Positions 23,182-31,779 of a DNA stretch of 40,008 nucleotides are shown here, in pieces. The stretch is taken from contig DGPL01000030.1 of assembly GCA_002390425.1 (NCBI GenBank), positions 62,501 through 102,508 of the forward strand, read 5' to 3'. The notes under the pieces were generated by a model. The model was not told where the DNA came from. It saw nothing but the letters and a program-made list of their open reading frames with translations, and ran no database searches. The number at the start of each line of letters is the position of its first letter. Position 1 is the first letter of the stretch. A program made the translations under genes and the position numbers. Source of the DNA: Kordiimonadaceae bacterium UBA4441 (GTDB taxonomy: Bacteria > Pseudomonadota > Alphaproteobacteria > Sphingomonadales > Emcibacteraceae).

Positions 23182-24024
23182 ATGATTGAAGTCGGTAAAT
23201 ACCATACACTTGAAGTGATCAAGCATCTTGATTTTGGCATAATCCTTAAACATGATGATGAAGAAATATTGCTTCCTACACAATCATTACCACAAGACGA
23301 GAAACTTTGGGACATTGGGCAGTTTCTTGAAGTATTTGTCTATCTTGATTCAGAAGATCGCCCTATCGCTACTACCGACATACCATCTGGTACTGTTGGC
23401 GATAGCGTTTTGCTTACTGTTGTAGGCCAGAGCGATTTTGGCACATTCATGGATTGGGGATTAACAAAAGATCTTCTTGTACCTTTTAAAGAGCAAAATA
23501 AACCTATGAATATGGGACGATCTTATGTGGTACATATCTTTCTCGATAAATCAGATCGTATTGCAGGATCAACTAAGCTCAGTAATTATCTTGACGAATT
23601 TAACGATGGGAAATTCGAATTTCGGGAAGAAGTGGACCTCCTGATCGCGGGAAGAAGTGATTTAGGATATAAAGCCGTTATCAATAATTCCCACCTCGGG
23701 TTAATTCATCAAAATGAAGTTGTGCGCCCCTTAAAAAGCGGAGACAAACTTAAAGGGTATATCGGAGAATTACGTGAGGACGGCCGGATTAATTTAACTC
23801 TACAAAAGTTCGCTTATGAGGTGAGAGAGGAACTCTCTGATGTCATTCTCAAATATATGCAAGATCATGGTGGCATTATAGGATTAACGGATAAAAGTCC
23901 ACCTGGTGAAATTAATGCGATTTTTCATGTTAGCAAATCAAACTACAAAAAAGCTTTAGGGAAATTATTTAAGGAAGGTAAAATCACCTTCCACGAAAAA
24001 AGTGTGCGTTTAATTCAAGAATAA
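23182..24024 (+). CDS. cvfB: S1-domain RNA-binding protein of the CvfB/YitL family
   Basis: 280 residues. Three S1-like OB domains can be traced: residues 1-60 ('LDFGIILKHDDEEILLPTQSLP'-like strand pattern), ~68-130 ('DFGTFMDWGLTKDLLVPFKEQ') and ~140-205 ('DLGYKAVINNSHLGLIHQNEV'). They are followed by a winged-helix end ('HVSKSNYKKALGKLFKEGKI'). This order is the CvfB/YitL arrangement. Members bind RNA and influence virulence or stress regulation in firmicutes; the role in proteobacteria is unclear. It stands alone between the RdhA-like gene (97 bp upstream) and the convergent ABC gene. Confidence 0.85.
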   Translation: MIEVGKYHTLEVIKHLDFGIILKHDDEEILLPTQSLPQDEKLWDIGQFLEVFVYLDSEDRPIATTDIPSGTVGDSVLLTVVGQSDFGTFMDWGLTKDLLVPFKEQNKPMNMGRSYVVHIFLDKSDRIAGSTKLSNYLDEFNDGKFEFREEVDLLIAGRSDLGYKAVINNSHLGLIHQNEVVRPLKSGDKLKGYIGELREDGRINLTLQKFAYEVREELSDVILKYMQDHGGIIGLTDKSPPGEINAIFHVSKSNYKKALGKLFKEGKITFHEKSVRLIQE

Positions 24025-24037
24025 ATGATCAATGAAC

Positions 24038-25552
24038 TTAATTGGCTCTCATATGTTCTGGAATTATTCGCTTTTCCAATATTTCGAATAAAATTTCAAC
24101 GATAATCGCAAGACAGGCTGCCGGAATAGCACCCTGTAAAATTAGATTAGTATCATTTAGCGCGAGCCCTGTAACAATCGGCTCCCCTAGACCGCCCGCT
24201 CCAATAAATGCGGCAAGTGTTGCGGTACCAATGCAAATAATCGTTGCCGTTTTAATGCCCGCTAAGATATTCGGCAAGGCTAATGGAAACAACACATTTC
24301 TGAGTTGTTGGAACTTCGTCATTCCGATAGCACGAGACACATTTACCAACACCGGATCTATGGTGGTTAACGCTGTAACCGCACTTCTTAATATCGGTAA
24401 CAGTGAATATAGAAAAAGAGCGGTAATAGCAGGTATTTCACCGATGCCGAAAATTGGGATCATTAACGCAAGCAAAGCTATTGACGGAATTGTTTGTAAT
24501 AACCCTGTAAAATAAATGACGGACCGCGATAATTTAACCGATCTAAATATTAAGAAGGCAAGCACTAAAGCGACTATACAACCAATTGAAAGGGCGATGA
24601 TAGTTATTTTTACATGTGTAATAGTGTTTTCAATTAGTTTAGATAAAACGCCATCTTGACTTTCTACTGTTGTATTGGTGTCAATTAATCCTTCGCTTTT
24701 TAAAAAAGCATTTGCCACTTCACTAAAGGTTTTTTGGTTTATAACCACTTCAGAATTTAAAAGGCGCATTTTGTCGTCATCTAAACGGCCTACTAGCTGA
24801 TTAAGAATTTTCATAGCGTCTTCTGGGAAATCATTGCGAGTTAACGATGCACCAAAATATTTTGGGAAAAAATCAAGATTATCCTGAAGAATAATTAATC
24901 CATAGCGCTCTATATCACCGTCCGTTGTGAAAGCGTCTGTCAAATCTATTTCACCTTCATCAATTGCTTTATAAGCCAAGCCATGCTGAATTCCCGTTGG
25001 CGCAAATTCAAGGTTATAAGCTACTTTCATAGATGGCCATCCATCATCACGATTGATGAATTCATGACTAAAATTGACCTTCAAATCTGAATGATCTTTC
25101 AAATCCGAAATGGTCTTTAAACCTCTTTCATCTGCTAAAGTTTTCTTAATTGCCATTGCATATGAATTATTAAATCCGAAAGGAGAAAATATTTTCATAT
25201 TTCGCGCATCTAAAATTGCTTGGTAATCTTTTAGATTAGGATTTTCACCAACACTTTCATCGCTTGTAAAAATTGCTTCGGATATGGTGCCCGTATATTC
25301 GGGATATAAATCTATTTCACCTTCGGCTAATGCATTATAACAAATCAGTGTCCCGCCAAAGCCGAATTTACGATCTATTTCATAGCCACTATTCTCTAAC
25401 ACTTGGGCCATAATTTCTGCAAGAAGATAGCTTTCTCCGTGCATTTTACTACCGATAACAATTTTTTCGTTCGCAGCAAAAACAGAGCCACTCAATAAAA
25501 AAATGGCGGCAAAAAAAAGAAGGAAATATTTAAGTGCCGAAGCGAAGGTGAT
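24038..25552 (-). CDS. Glycine betaine/choline-type ABC transporter, fused substrate-binding protein and permease (OpuBC-OpuBB order)
   Basis: The N-terminal ~260 residues are a QAT-family binding protein ('KIVIGSKMHGESYLLAEI', 'EGEIDLYPEYTGT', 'DLTDAFTTDGDI'); the C-terminal ~210 are the permease ('LQTIPSIALLALMIPIFGIG', 'SRAIGMTKFQQLRNVLFPLA', 'GAGGLGEPI'). The cargo is probably a quaternary amine or related osmolyte; the ATPase is encoded at 28227. The first standard start is TTG at 25495, which would cut the signal peptide. In frame upstream, codons 25552-25495 encode a perfect signal peptide (Lys, then 'YFLLFFAAIFLLSGSVFA'), bounded by a TGA at 25561 with no ATG/GTG/TTG. ATC at 25552, 8 bases after AGGG, is the best available start. 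Either a non-AUG start or an error in the sequence is implied. Confidence 0.82.
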   Translation of the reverse strand: MTFASALKYFLLFFAAIFLLSGSVFAANEKIVIGSKMHGESYLLAEIMAQVLENSGYEIDRKFGFGGTLICYNALAEGEIDLYPEYTGTISEAIFTSDESVGENPNLKDYQAILDARNMKIFSPFGFNNSYAMAIKKTLADERGLKTISDLKDHSDLKVNFSHEFINRDDGWPSMKVAYNLEFAPTGIQHGLAYKAIDEGEIDLTDAFTTDGDIERYGLIILQDNLDFFPKYFGASLTRNDFPEDAMKILNQLVGRLDDDKMRLLNSEVVINQKTFSEVANAFLKSEGLIDTNTTVESQDGVLSKLIENTITHVKITIIALSIGCIVALVLAFLIFRSVKLSRSVIYFTGLLQTIPSIALLALMIPIFGIGEIPAITALFLYSLLPILRSAVTALTTIDPVLVNVSRAIGMTKFQQLRNVLFPLALPNILAGIKTATIICIGTATLAAFIGAGGLGEPIVTGLALNDTNLILQGAIPAACLAIIVEILFEILEKRIIPEHMRAN

Positions 25553-25603
25553 TTGTCAGACCCTGATTGTTTTTTGATAATCAAGTATTGAACAAATCAC
25601 CAT
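25548..25603. repeat. Inverted repeat between ctlX and the ABC fusion gene
   Basis: GGTGATTTGT (25548-25557) and ACAAATCACC (25594-25603) are perfect 10 bp complements around a 36 bp loop that itself contains TGATT/AATCA. It lies downstream of the ctlX stop and reaches into the proposed ABC leader, so it could be a processing or attenuation stem. There is no U-run, so not a classical terminator. Confidence 0.4.
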
Positions 25604-25617
25604 TGATGTCAAACGAC

Positions 25618-26544
25618 TTACCGCGGTAAAAGATGAACCCCGGCGAGCATACATCTAACCGAACCTCCCGCGAGTTCAATCGTCGGAATTTCAAGCGGTA
25701 AAATTTCCGTATTTCTTTCAATAATCGCTTTTTGTTCATCGGTTAATACGTTATGCGCTCTTGCTGAAATCGCTAAAACACGTCTATCACGACTTTGAAG
25801 CTCTATGGCATTACCTGCGAAATTGGCTATCTGATCATTACTAAGCGCAATGACTTTACGGCCAGAGCTTTCAAAACGTGCAACGATCTCTTCGCGTCTT
25901 TTAGCATCATCAAACAAATCCAATCCAATCATGACGAAATCCGTAGCGATACACATTAAAACATTCGTATGATAAACAGGCGTGCCGCTTTCATCACATG
26001 CATCGAATGCCATTGGCTCATAATTAAAATGGGTACAAAATCTTTCTAATGCAACAGGATCAGCACGGTTTGATTTTGTAACATATGCAACGCGATCAAT
26101 ATGATCCAAGACCATTGCACCTGTCCCTTCAAGGAAAAGACTATCAGGTTCAAGGCCTGAATAATCAATAATATCTTGAACGCGATAATTTTCTTTAAGC
26201 ATTTCAATTACATCATAGCGACGTTCACGACGACGATTTTCTGCAAACATTGGATAAATGGCCACATGCCCACCCGAATGGGTTGAAAACCAATTATTGG
26301 GAAATACGGAATCTGGCGTCTCTTTGCTCTCATCTTCAAAAATGTGAACATTTATACCTTTTTTTTCTAATGTCTCGGCAACCTTAGTTGCTTCTGCATA
26401 AGCTGATTTTGCGATTTCTTGCTCGCTTAAACCATCACCACTTTTTTGAAAACTATTGTCCTTAGCCGTTTGCCAATTTGGCGAAAAATTATGCGGACGG
26501 ATCATGATAACCGCAGCTGGTGCTTGTACACTACGCTTTTCCAT
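25618..26544 (-). CDS. ctlX: Citrulline hydrolase / arginine-deiminase-superfamily amidinotransferase (CtlX type)
   Basis: 308 residues of the pentein fold. 'MIRPHNFSPNWQTAKDN', 'SVFPNNWFSTHSGGHVAIYPM', 'ENRRRERR', 'LFLEGTGAMVLDH', 'PVYHTNVLMCIATDFVM' with the catalytic His, and 'ELAGGSVRCMLAGVHL' with the catalytic Cys (residue 298) mark the CtlX group. CtlX converts citrulline to ornithine plus ammonia and carbon dioxide; relatives are dimethylarginine hydrolases. The ornithine cyclodeaminase gene 11 bp upstream on the same strand makes the citrulline to ornithine to proline route likely. The ATG has AAAGGAG about 7 bases upstream. Confidence 0.82.
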   Translation of the reverse strand: MEKRSVQAPAAVIMIRPHNFSPNWQTAKDNSFQKSGDGLSEQEIAKSAYAEATKVAETLEKKGINVHIFEDESKETPDSVFPNNWFSTHSGGHVAIYPMFAENRRRERRYDVIEMLKENYRVQDIIDYSGLEPDSLFLEGTGAMVLDHIDRVAYVTKSNRADPVALERFCTHFNYEPMAFDACDESGTPVYHTNVLMCIATDFVMIGLDLFDDAKRREEIVARFESSGRKVIALSNDQIANFAGNAIELQSRDRRVLAISARAHNVLTDEQKAIIERNTEILPLEIPTIELAGGSVRCMLAGVHLLPR

Positions 26545-26555
26545 AACAGTCTCCT

Positions 26556-27611
26556 TTAATTTTTAGCGGCTCTTAAAACCATACCAAATAAATCACGTGG
26601 ATCATCGGGATCAGCAAGCATATCAAGGTTTTGATAATGGCCTGTCTCTTCAAGTTTATCGCGAATATAGCGTAATGCTGAAAAGTCCTCGATGGCAAAG
26701 CCAACGCTATCAAATAATGTTATTTGTTTTTCATCTGTACGGCCCTCTATTTCGCCTGTCATCACTTGCCATAATTCTTTCACCGGATAATCTTCATCCA
26801 ATTGTTGGATTTCACCTTCAATGCGTGTTTGTGGTGGATATTCAACGAATATTTCAGAACGCAAAAGAATATCTTTATGAAGTTCAGTTTTACCCGGACA
26901 ATCGCCACCAATGGCATTGATATGAACACCTGATCCGACCATATTATCGGTTAAAATTGTTGCATATTGCTTATCAGCTGTAACGGTTGTGATAATTTCT
27001 GCACCTTCCACAGCCATTTGCTCACTATTACATTTGATAGCATTTAAACCACGACCTTCAAGGTTCGCCATGCAGCGGTCAGAAGCGCTCGCATCAATAT
27101 CGTAAAGACGAACATTTTCAATGCCGCATATTGCTTTAAAGGCGAGTGCTTGGAACTCTGATTGTGCGCCATTACCAATCATGGCCATCGTTTTTGATCC
27201 CTTAGGCATCAAATATTTTGCAGCCATTGCTGATGTGGCAGCCGTACGAAGCGCCGTTAAAATTGTCATTTCAGTGAATAAAACCGGGTATCCCGTGTTC
27301 ACATCTGAAAGAACACCAAAGGCTGTTACAGTTTGCAAACCATCTTGAGTATTTTTTGGATGACCGTTCACATATTTAAAACCATAAACTTCGCCGTCGC
27401 TGGTTGGCATTAATTCAATTACACCTTCTTGCGAATGTGAAGCAACGCGCGGCGTTTTATCGAAAAGTTCCCAACGCTTAAAGTCATCTTCTAGATATTC
27501 GCAAATACCTAACATCATTTCTTCGACACCAAGTTCTAGAATTATTTTCATCATGTCATCAACACTGACAAAAGGAACCAAATTCAAATCTTTATTCACT
27601 GTATTCGTCAT
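26556..27611 (-). CDS. ocd: Ornithine cyclodeaminase (mu-crystallin family)
   Basis: 351 residues. 'FVSVDDMMKIILELGVEEMM' opens the dimerisation domain; 'TEMTILTALRTAATSAMAAKYL' and 'AMIGNGAQSEFQALAFKAI' are the substrate and NAD-binding signatures; 'GVHINAIGGDCPGKTELHKDIL' follows with the catalytic aspartate region. It turns ornithine into proline and ammonia using bound NAD. It precedes ctlX and is divergent from the Lrp/AsnC regulator, which is probably its local controller. Confidence 0.88.
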   Translation of the reverse strand: MTNTVNKDLNLVPFVSVDDMMKIILELGVEEMMLGICEYLEDDFKRWELFDKTPRVASHSQEGVIELMPTSDGEVYGFKYVNGHPKNTQDGLQTVTAFGVLSDVNTGYPVLFTEMTILTALRTAATSAMAAKYLMPKGSKTMAMIGNGAQSEFQALAFKAICGIENVRLYDIDASASDRCMANLEGRGLNAIKCNSEQMAVEGAEIITTVTADKQYATILTDNMVGSGVHINAIGGDCPGKTELHKDILLRSEIFVEYPPQTRIEGEIQQLDEDYPVKELWQVMTGEIEGRTDEKQITLFDSVGFAIEDFSALRYIRDKLEETGHYQNLDMLADPDDPRDLFGMVLRAAKN

Positions 27612-27687
27612 AGCAAACTCACTTTAGATTCTGCGTCTTAAAAGACACTAGTTGATTAAAAACATATAATATCAATGCTAAATTTTA

Positions 27688-27740
27688 GACACAATGTCAT
27701 TTTTTTATAAAAATTGATGATAAATATATAAATATGACAT
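27688..27740. promoter_or_regulatory. Possible Lrp/AsnC operator pair in the ocd / asnC intergenic region
   Basis: ATGTCAT (27694-27700) and ATGACAT (27734-27740) are inverted 7-mers 40 bp apart, close to four helical turns, in very AT-rich DNA; GACACAATGTC (27688-27698) is a small palindrome overlapping the left one. Such helically phased half-sites suit wrapping by an Lrp octamer. Pattern only. Confidence 0.35.
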
Positions 27741-27777
27741 ACATTATTAGTAATATTGTCAATTATTAGGTTTTTAC

Positions 27778-28230
27778 ATGAAAAATAGTCGTGATGAAAT
27801 ATCCAAATATTCTTATGATCATTTAGACCGGGAATTAATATCCTTATTACGTAATGATGGAAGAGCCCCCCTTTCAAAACTAGCCGACATATTAAAAGTA
27901 TCACGTGGGACGGTACAAAATCGATTAGATCGTTTACTCGCATCCGGAACCTTGCATGGCTTCACGGTTAGAGTACGCGAAGATTATGATCAAGATACAA
28001 TTAGAGCTCATATGATGATTGAAGTAGTTGGAAGATCAACATCGCAAGTCATTCAAAAATTAAGAGGCATGCCTGAACTTCAAGTATTACATACAACCAA
28101 TGGCGCCTGGGATTTAGTCGCTGAAATCCAAACTTCCAGTTTAAGTGAATTTGATCGTGTTTTAAGAGATGTCAGAATGATCGATGGCGTGTTAAATAGC
28201 GAAACAAGCATACTTTTAAGCACGCTTTAA
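27778..28230 (+). CDS. Lrp/AsnC-family transcriptional regulator
   Basis: 150 residues. The N-terminal HTH reads 'LDRELISLLRNDGRAPLSKL' then 'ADILKVSRGTVQNRLDRLLASG', as in AsnC. The C-terminal RAM ligand-binding domain has 'MMIEVVGRSTSQVIQKLRGM', 'NGAWDLVAEIQTSSLSEFDR' and 'LNSETSILLSTL'. It is divergent from ocd-ctlX, and this pairing suggests control of citrulline/ornithine use by an amino acid ligand. The stop overlaps the convergent ABC ATPase gene by 4 bp. No strong Shine-Dalgarno precedes the ATG. Confidence 0.87.
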   Translation: MKNSRDEISKYSYDHLDRELISLLRNDGRAPLSKLADILKVSRGTVQNRLDRLLASGTLHGFTVRVREDYDQDTIRAHMMIEVVGRSTSQVIQKLRGMPELQVLHTTNGAWDLVAEIQTSSLSEFDRVLRDVRMIDGVLNSETSILLSTL

Positions 28231-28964
28231 GAGCTTATTGAATTTAGCAGTTCGCTTACATATTCATCTTGTGGATTATTTACGATTTCTTCTGTCATAC
28301 CACTTTGAATAATTTTACCGTCTTTAATTACAACAATATTATCGGCTAGCTTTATCGCTTCTTCCATGTCATGGGTTACAATAACTATGGCTCTAGCTTC
28401 GGCCTTTTGTAATTTTAAAAACTCTTCGTGGATGTATCCTTTTGTGATCGGATCAAGTGCTGAAAAAGGTTCATCAAGAAGCAACAATTCTGGGTTCAGC
28501 ATCATAGATCGACAAAGGCTCACACGTTGCTGTTGTCCACCAGACAGATTATGCGGAAAGCGATCTACCAATTCTTTCTTCAAATTCACCAGTTCAATTA
28601 CGTAATGTGCCCTTTGTTCAATTTTATCCTTAGACCACTCATTTAATTTCGCCATAACAGTAATATTTTCATAAACTGTCATATGAGGAAACAATCCGCC
28701 TCCCTGCACCGCATATCCCATTTTTTTTCTTAAATCGGTGATGTTTTCATAATCAACTTTTTCATCAAAAACTTCAACATGACCATTCGACGGTTTCGTT
28801 AATCCATTCACCAATTGCAGTAGCGTTGTTTTCCCGCTACCGCTTTCGCCAACAAGAGCCGTGGTTTCATTATCAGAAATTTGTAGATTAATATTTTTTA
28901 ATACGGTCACATCACCATATTTTTTGGAAATATTCTGAAATTCAATCGCGTATTTTAAAGAGAT
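28227..28964 (-). CDS. ABC transporter ATP-binding protein, glycine betaine/choline type
   Basis: Walker A 'GESGSGKTT', Q-loop 'YAVQGGGLFPHMTV', signature 'LSGGQQQR', Walker B 'LLLLDEPFSALDP' and the switch His in 'VTHDMEEA' are complete, with no CBS domains at the C-terminus. It suits the fused binding-protein/permease at 24038 as the missing ATPase. The first standard start is GTG at 28910, which would delete the first strand and the A-loop ('IEFQNISKKYGD'). In frame upstream, an ATC at 28964 lies 7 bases after GAGG and gives a normal N-terminus of 245 residues; no ATG/GTG/TTG exists between it and the TGA at 28976. The gene begins 14 bp after the kinase stop, so it may be read through from the two-component operon. 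Confidence 0.85.
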   Translation of the reverse strand: MSLKYAIEFQNISKKYGDVTVLKNINLQISDNETTALVGESGSGKTTLLQLVNGLTKPSNGHVEVFDEKVDYENITDLRKKMGYAVQGGGLFPHMTVYENITVMAKLNEWSKDKIEQRAHYVIELVNLKKELVDRFPHNLSGGQQQRVSLCRSMMLNPELLLLDEPFSALDPITKGYIHEEFLKLQKAEARAIVIVTHDMEEAIKLADNIVVIKDGKIIQSGMTEEIVNNPQDEYVSELLNSISS

Positions 28965-28978
28965 AAAATCACCTCATT

Positions 28979-30331
28979 TTAAAAAGTTAATATAAATGTG
29001 GCACCGCCACCTACGGTTTTTGTTAAGCTCACGGTTCCACCATGTGCAATCATCACTTGTCTCGTCAGCGCAAGCCCTACGCCTGATCCTTCTCTTTTCG
29101 TTGTATAAAAAGGAACAAATATTTTTTCAGCCAAATCTGCCTCTATTCCGGGGCCATTATCATAAACTTCTATAATGATGCGCCCACGTTTGTTAATTTT
29201 TGCTGATAGTCCAACTTTCGCATTTTCAGTATTTTCCAACGCTTCAGCTGCATTTTTCATCAAGTTAATTAGCATCTGCTCTAGCATTTCTGGGTCTGCA
29301 GAAACCTCAAGTCCATCTGTTGAAACATTCATTTCCAACTCAATGTTCTTAGTTTCCCAATCAATGGTCGCAACTTTAACGACATCTTCAAATATTTTTC
29401 TAACGACCAACTGTTCTTTTTCAGGAGGCGGCAACCGAGTTAAACGACGATAACTTTGCACAAAATGCATTAAGCTGTCTGAGCGGCGAGCAACGGTATC
29501 TACGGCATCACGCACATCCGTTAACTCATCAACAAGTTCTTGCTGACCTTTTACTTTTTCTATGGCATCATCCACCAAATCCGTTGATGTTTTAGCAAGC
29601 GAAGATACGGGAGTTATACTATTCATAATTTCATGAGTTAAGACGCGCACCAAGTCCTGCCATGCTTGAAGTTGAGCAACATCGAGTTCGCTTTGGATAT
29701 CCTGCAATGATATGAGCTTTTCAATTTTACCAGCTGAAATTATCTGCGTAGAAGCGATCGTTAACTTCTGTTCAACGTCATCAATTTTAAAGGTTACCAA
29801 ATGACGTTCACCTGGCGCTAATGTCAAAACTTTCTTTCTAAACTCGTCACCAAACTGCGCGAGATCCGCAATGCGTGTCACGTGTGTCGAGCCAAACAAG
29901 CGCCGCGCCGCATTGTTATGAATTGATATGGTTCCATCCCCATTTAATGACATTAACGGAACAGGTACATGTTCGATTAACGCCTTTAAGTGCTTTAAAT
30001 CTTCTTCTTGTTGACCGCGCAACTGACGAAACCGTTCTAAAATATCTGTAATTGCTTCGCCTAGCTCGATGAAACCGGCCCCCATTCCGGCATGATCAAA
30101 TTTTTGGCCAAAATCACCATAACGCATGGCGTCCAAAAAACGTGTTAAATCATCATTGGTTAATTTAACGAACCTTACAATTTCAAAAATCTGAAATGTT
30201 GCAATGATGGTTATTAAAAGGCTAGCAGCAAGAAACCCCGGACTAATAACCAATATCGCGAGGCTAGAAACCGTGATAAACAATAAAACCAACCGAATAG
30301 TCAGCAATAAACTAAACCGCTTAAAACCCAT
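28979..30331 (-). CDS. NtrY-like sensor histidine kinase
   Basis: 450 residues. Two N-terminal membrane helices ('LLLTIRLVLLFITVSSLAIL' and 'FLAASLLITIIATFQIF') are separated by only a few residues, so there is no sizeable periplasmic sensor. A HAMP-like/PAS stretch follows ('LKALIEHVPVPLMSLNGDG', 'IHNNAARRLFG'), then the H-box 'LTHEIMNSITPVSSLAK', the N-box 'LINLMKNAAEALENT', and 'YDNGPGIEADL' plus 'GSGVGLALTRQVM' of the ATPase domain. It is the cognate kinase of the overlapping response-regulator gene. The frame opens at 30361, but the ATG at 30331, with a GGA 6-7 bases before it and an 11 bp overlap with the regulator gene, is the better start. Confidence 0.87.
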   Translation of the reverse strand: MGFKRFSLLLTIRLVLLFITVSSLAILVISPGFLAASLLITIIATFQIFEIVRFVKLTNDDLTRFLDAMRYGDFGQKFDHAGMGAGFIELGEAITDILERFRQLRGQQEEDLKHLKALIEHVPVPLMSLNGDGTISIHNNAARRLFGSTHVTRIADLAQFGDEFRKKVLTLAPGERHLVTFKIDDVEQKLTIASTQIISAGKIEKLISLQDIQSELDVAQLQAWQDLVRVLTHEIMNSITPVSSLAKTSTDLVDDAIEKVKGQQELVDELTDVRDAVDTVARRSDSLMHFVQSYRRLTRLPPPEKEQLVVRKIFEDVVKVATIDWETKNIELEMNVSTDGLEVSADPEMLEQMLINLMKNAAEALENTENAKVGLSAKINKRGRIIIEVYDNGPGIEADLAEKIFVPFYTTKREGSGVGLALTRQVMIAHGGTVSLTKTVGGGATFILTF

Positions 30332-31739
30332 ATTTTTCCATCCTTCGATAAAGGGCTGCACGCGTTAAGCCCAACTCTTTAGCCGCATGGGAAATGTTAT
30401 ACCGATGTTTTTTTAATGATCTTTCGATTAAGGCATGTTCCATCCGTTCAAGATTTAAATTTCCGTCAGGCAATTCAATTTCTTCTGTTCCCGAATTCGT
30501 TTTAATGCTTAATTTATTCTCAACTTCACCGGCGCTGGTTGGATGGCTTTCTAGTGAAAAATCATTTGCTGTAAATGTTGCACCCTGGCTTAAAATTACC
30601 GCCCTTTCAATGGCGTGTCGCAACGCTCGCACATTCCCGGGCCATTCATATTCAATAATTGCCGATTGCGCCTCATCTGATAGTTTCTTTAATGGCTTAT
30701 CATATTTGCGGCAATAAATATCAATATAATAGTTTGCGATCTCTTTAATATCTTCAGTTCTTTCACGAAGCGAGGGTACATTTATTTCAACCGTATTTAA
30801 ACGAAATAATAAATCCTGCCTAAACCTACTTTCATCATTAAGCTGTTTTGTGGTCAAATTTGTTGCCGCAATAATGCGCACATCGATATCTACGGGCTGA
30901 TTAGCACCAACAGGTGTGATCTTGCGTTGCTCGAGGACCGTTAATAGCTTTGTTTGCAAATGAAGCGGTAAGTTTCCAATTTCATCTAAAAACAATGTCC
31001 CGCCAGATGCTGCTTGAAAACGCCCTACGCGATCACTTTTTGCATCGGTAAAGGATCCCTTCTTATGGCCAAAGAGTTCACTATCAAAAAGACTTTCACT
31101 AATAGCCCCCATATCAACACTTAAGAATATTTCATTCGCTCTATTTGATTGTCTATGGAGCTCACGCGCCACTAATTCTTTGCCAGTACCATTCTCACCA
31201 AGGATTAAAACATTTGCATCCGTTGGTGCCGCTCGCTCAATTATCGATTGAATGTTCCTAAGCGCATCTGATGAACCAATAATCTGCTGCCCGCCGCGCT
31301 CTTCAACCAATGTTCGGTTTGCTTGCCTTAAATTCGCAGCTTCATCACGGGTTTTTCTTAATTTAACAGCCGCAGAAAGCGTCGCGACCACCTTTTCATT
31401 TTGCCATGGTTTCGATACAAAATCCGTCGCGCCCATTTTCATAGCTTCAACAGCAATATTGACACCGCCATGTGCCGTAATCATGATCACTACCGCTTCA
31501 GGATCAATTTTCATAATTTCAGCGAGCCAATGAAATCCTTCATCACCGGAACTTCTACCGGGTCCAAAATTCATATCCAATAAAATTGCGTCAAAACTTT
31601 CCTTTTTTAAAATTGTTGGAATTTCATCCGGTTGACTAATGGTTCTGACAGACGCGAAATGACGCTTTAGCAATAATTTTCCTGCGATCAAAATATCTTC
31701 ATCATCATCAACAATTAAAATGGAACCGCGTTTTTCCAT
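30321..31739 (-). CDS. Sigma-54-dependent response regulator (NtrC family)
   Basis: 472 residues. Receiver domain: acidic pocket Asp11-13, phospho-acceptor Asp55 ('AILLDMNF'), 'MITAHGG' Thr and 'SKPWQ' Lys. AAA+ domain: Walker A 'GENGTGKE', Walker B 'GGTLFLDEIG', arginine-finger region 'FRQDLLFRLNTVEI'. Fis-type HTH at the end: 'ISHAAKELGLTRAALYRRM'. The sigma-54 contact loop, usually GAFTGA, reads GSFTDA. The gene is divergent from the HlyD/ABC/FtsX efflux operon, whose upstream region has a canonical -24/-12 element and palindromic sites, so this protein is the likely activator. The ATG has AAGGA 7 bases upstream. Confidence 0.9.
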   Translation of the reverse strand: MEKRGSILIVDDDEDILIAGKLLLKRHFASVRTISQPDEIPTILKKESFDAILLDMNFGPGRSSGDEGFHWLAEIMKIDPEAVVIMITAHGGVNIAVEAMKMGATDFVSKPWQNEKVVATLSAAVKLRKTRDEAANLRQANRTLVEERGGQQIIGSSDALRNIQSIIERAAPTDANVLILGENGTGKELVARELHRQSNRANEIFLSVDMGAISESLFDSELFGHKKGSFTDAKSDRVGRFQAASGGTLFLDEIGNLPLHLQTKLLTVLEQRKITPVGANQPVDIDVRIIAATNLTTKQLNDESRFRQDLLFRLNTVEINVPSLRERTEDIKEIANYYIDIYCRKYDKPLKKLSDEAQSAIIEYEWPGNVRALRHAIERAVILSQGATFTANDFSLESHPTSAGEVENKLSIKTNSGTEEIELPDGNLNLERMEHALIERSLKKHRYNISHAAKELGLTRAALYRRMEKYGF

Positions 31740-31779
31740 AAATATTCCTTATTCTAAATCTGTTCGGTATCGTACACCA

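Noticed and set aside
24042..24515. 157-codon plus-strand open frame
   Set aside because: Antisense shadow of the permease domain of the ABC fusion gene.
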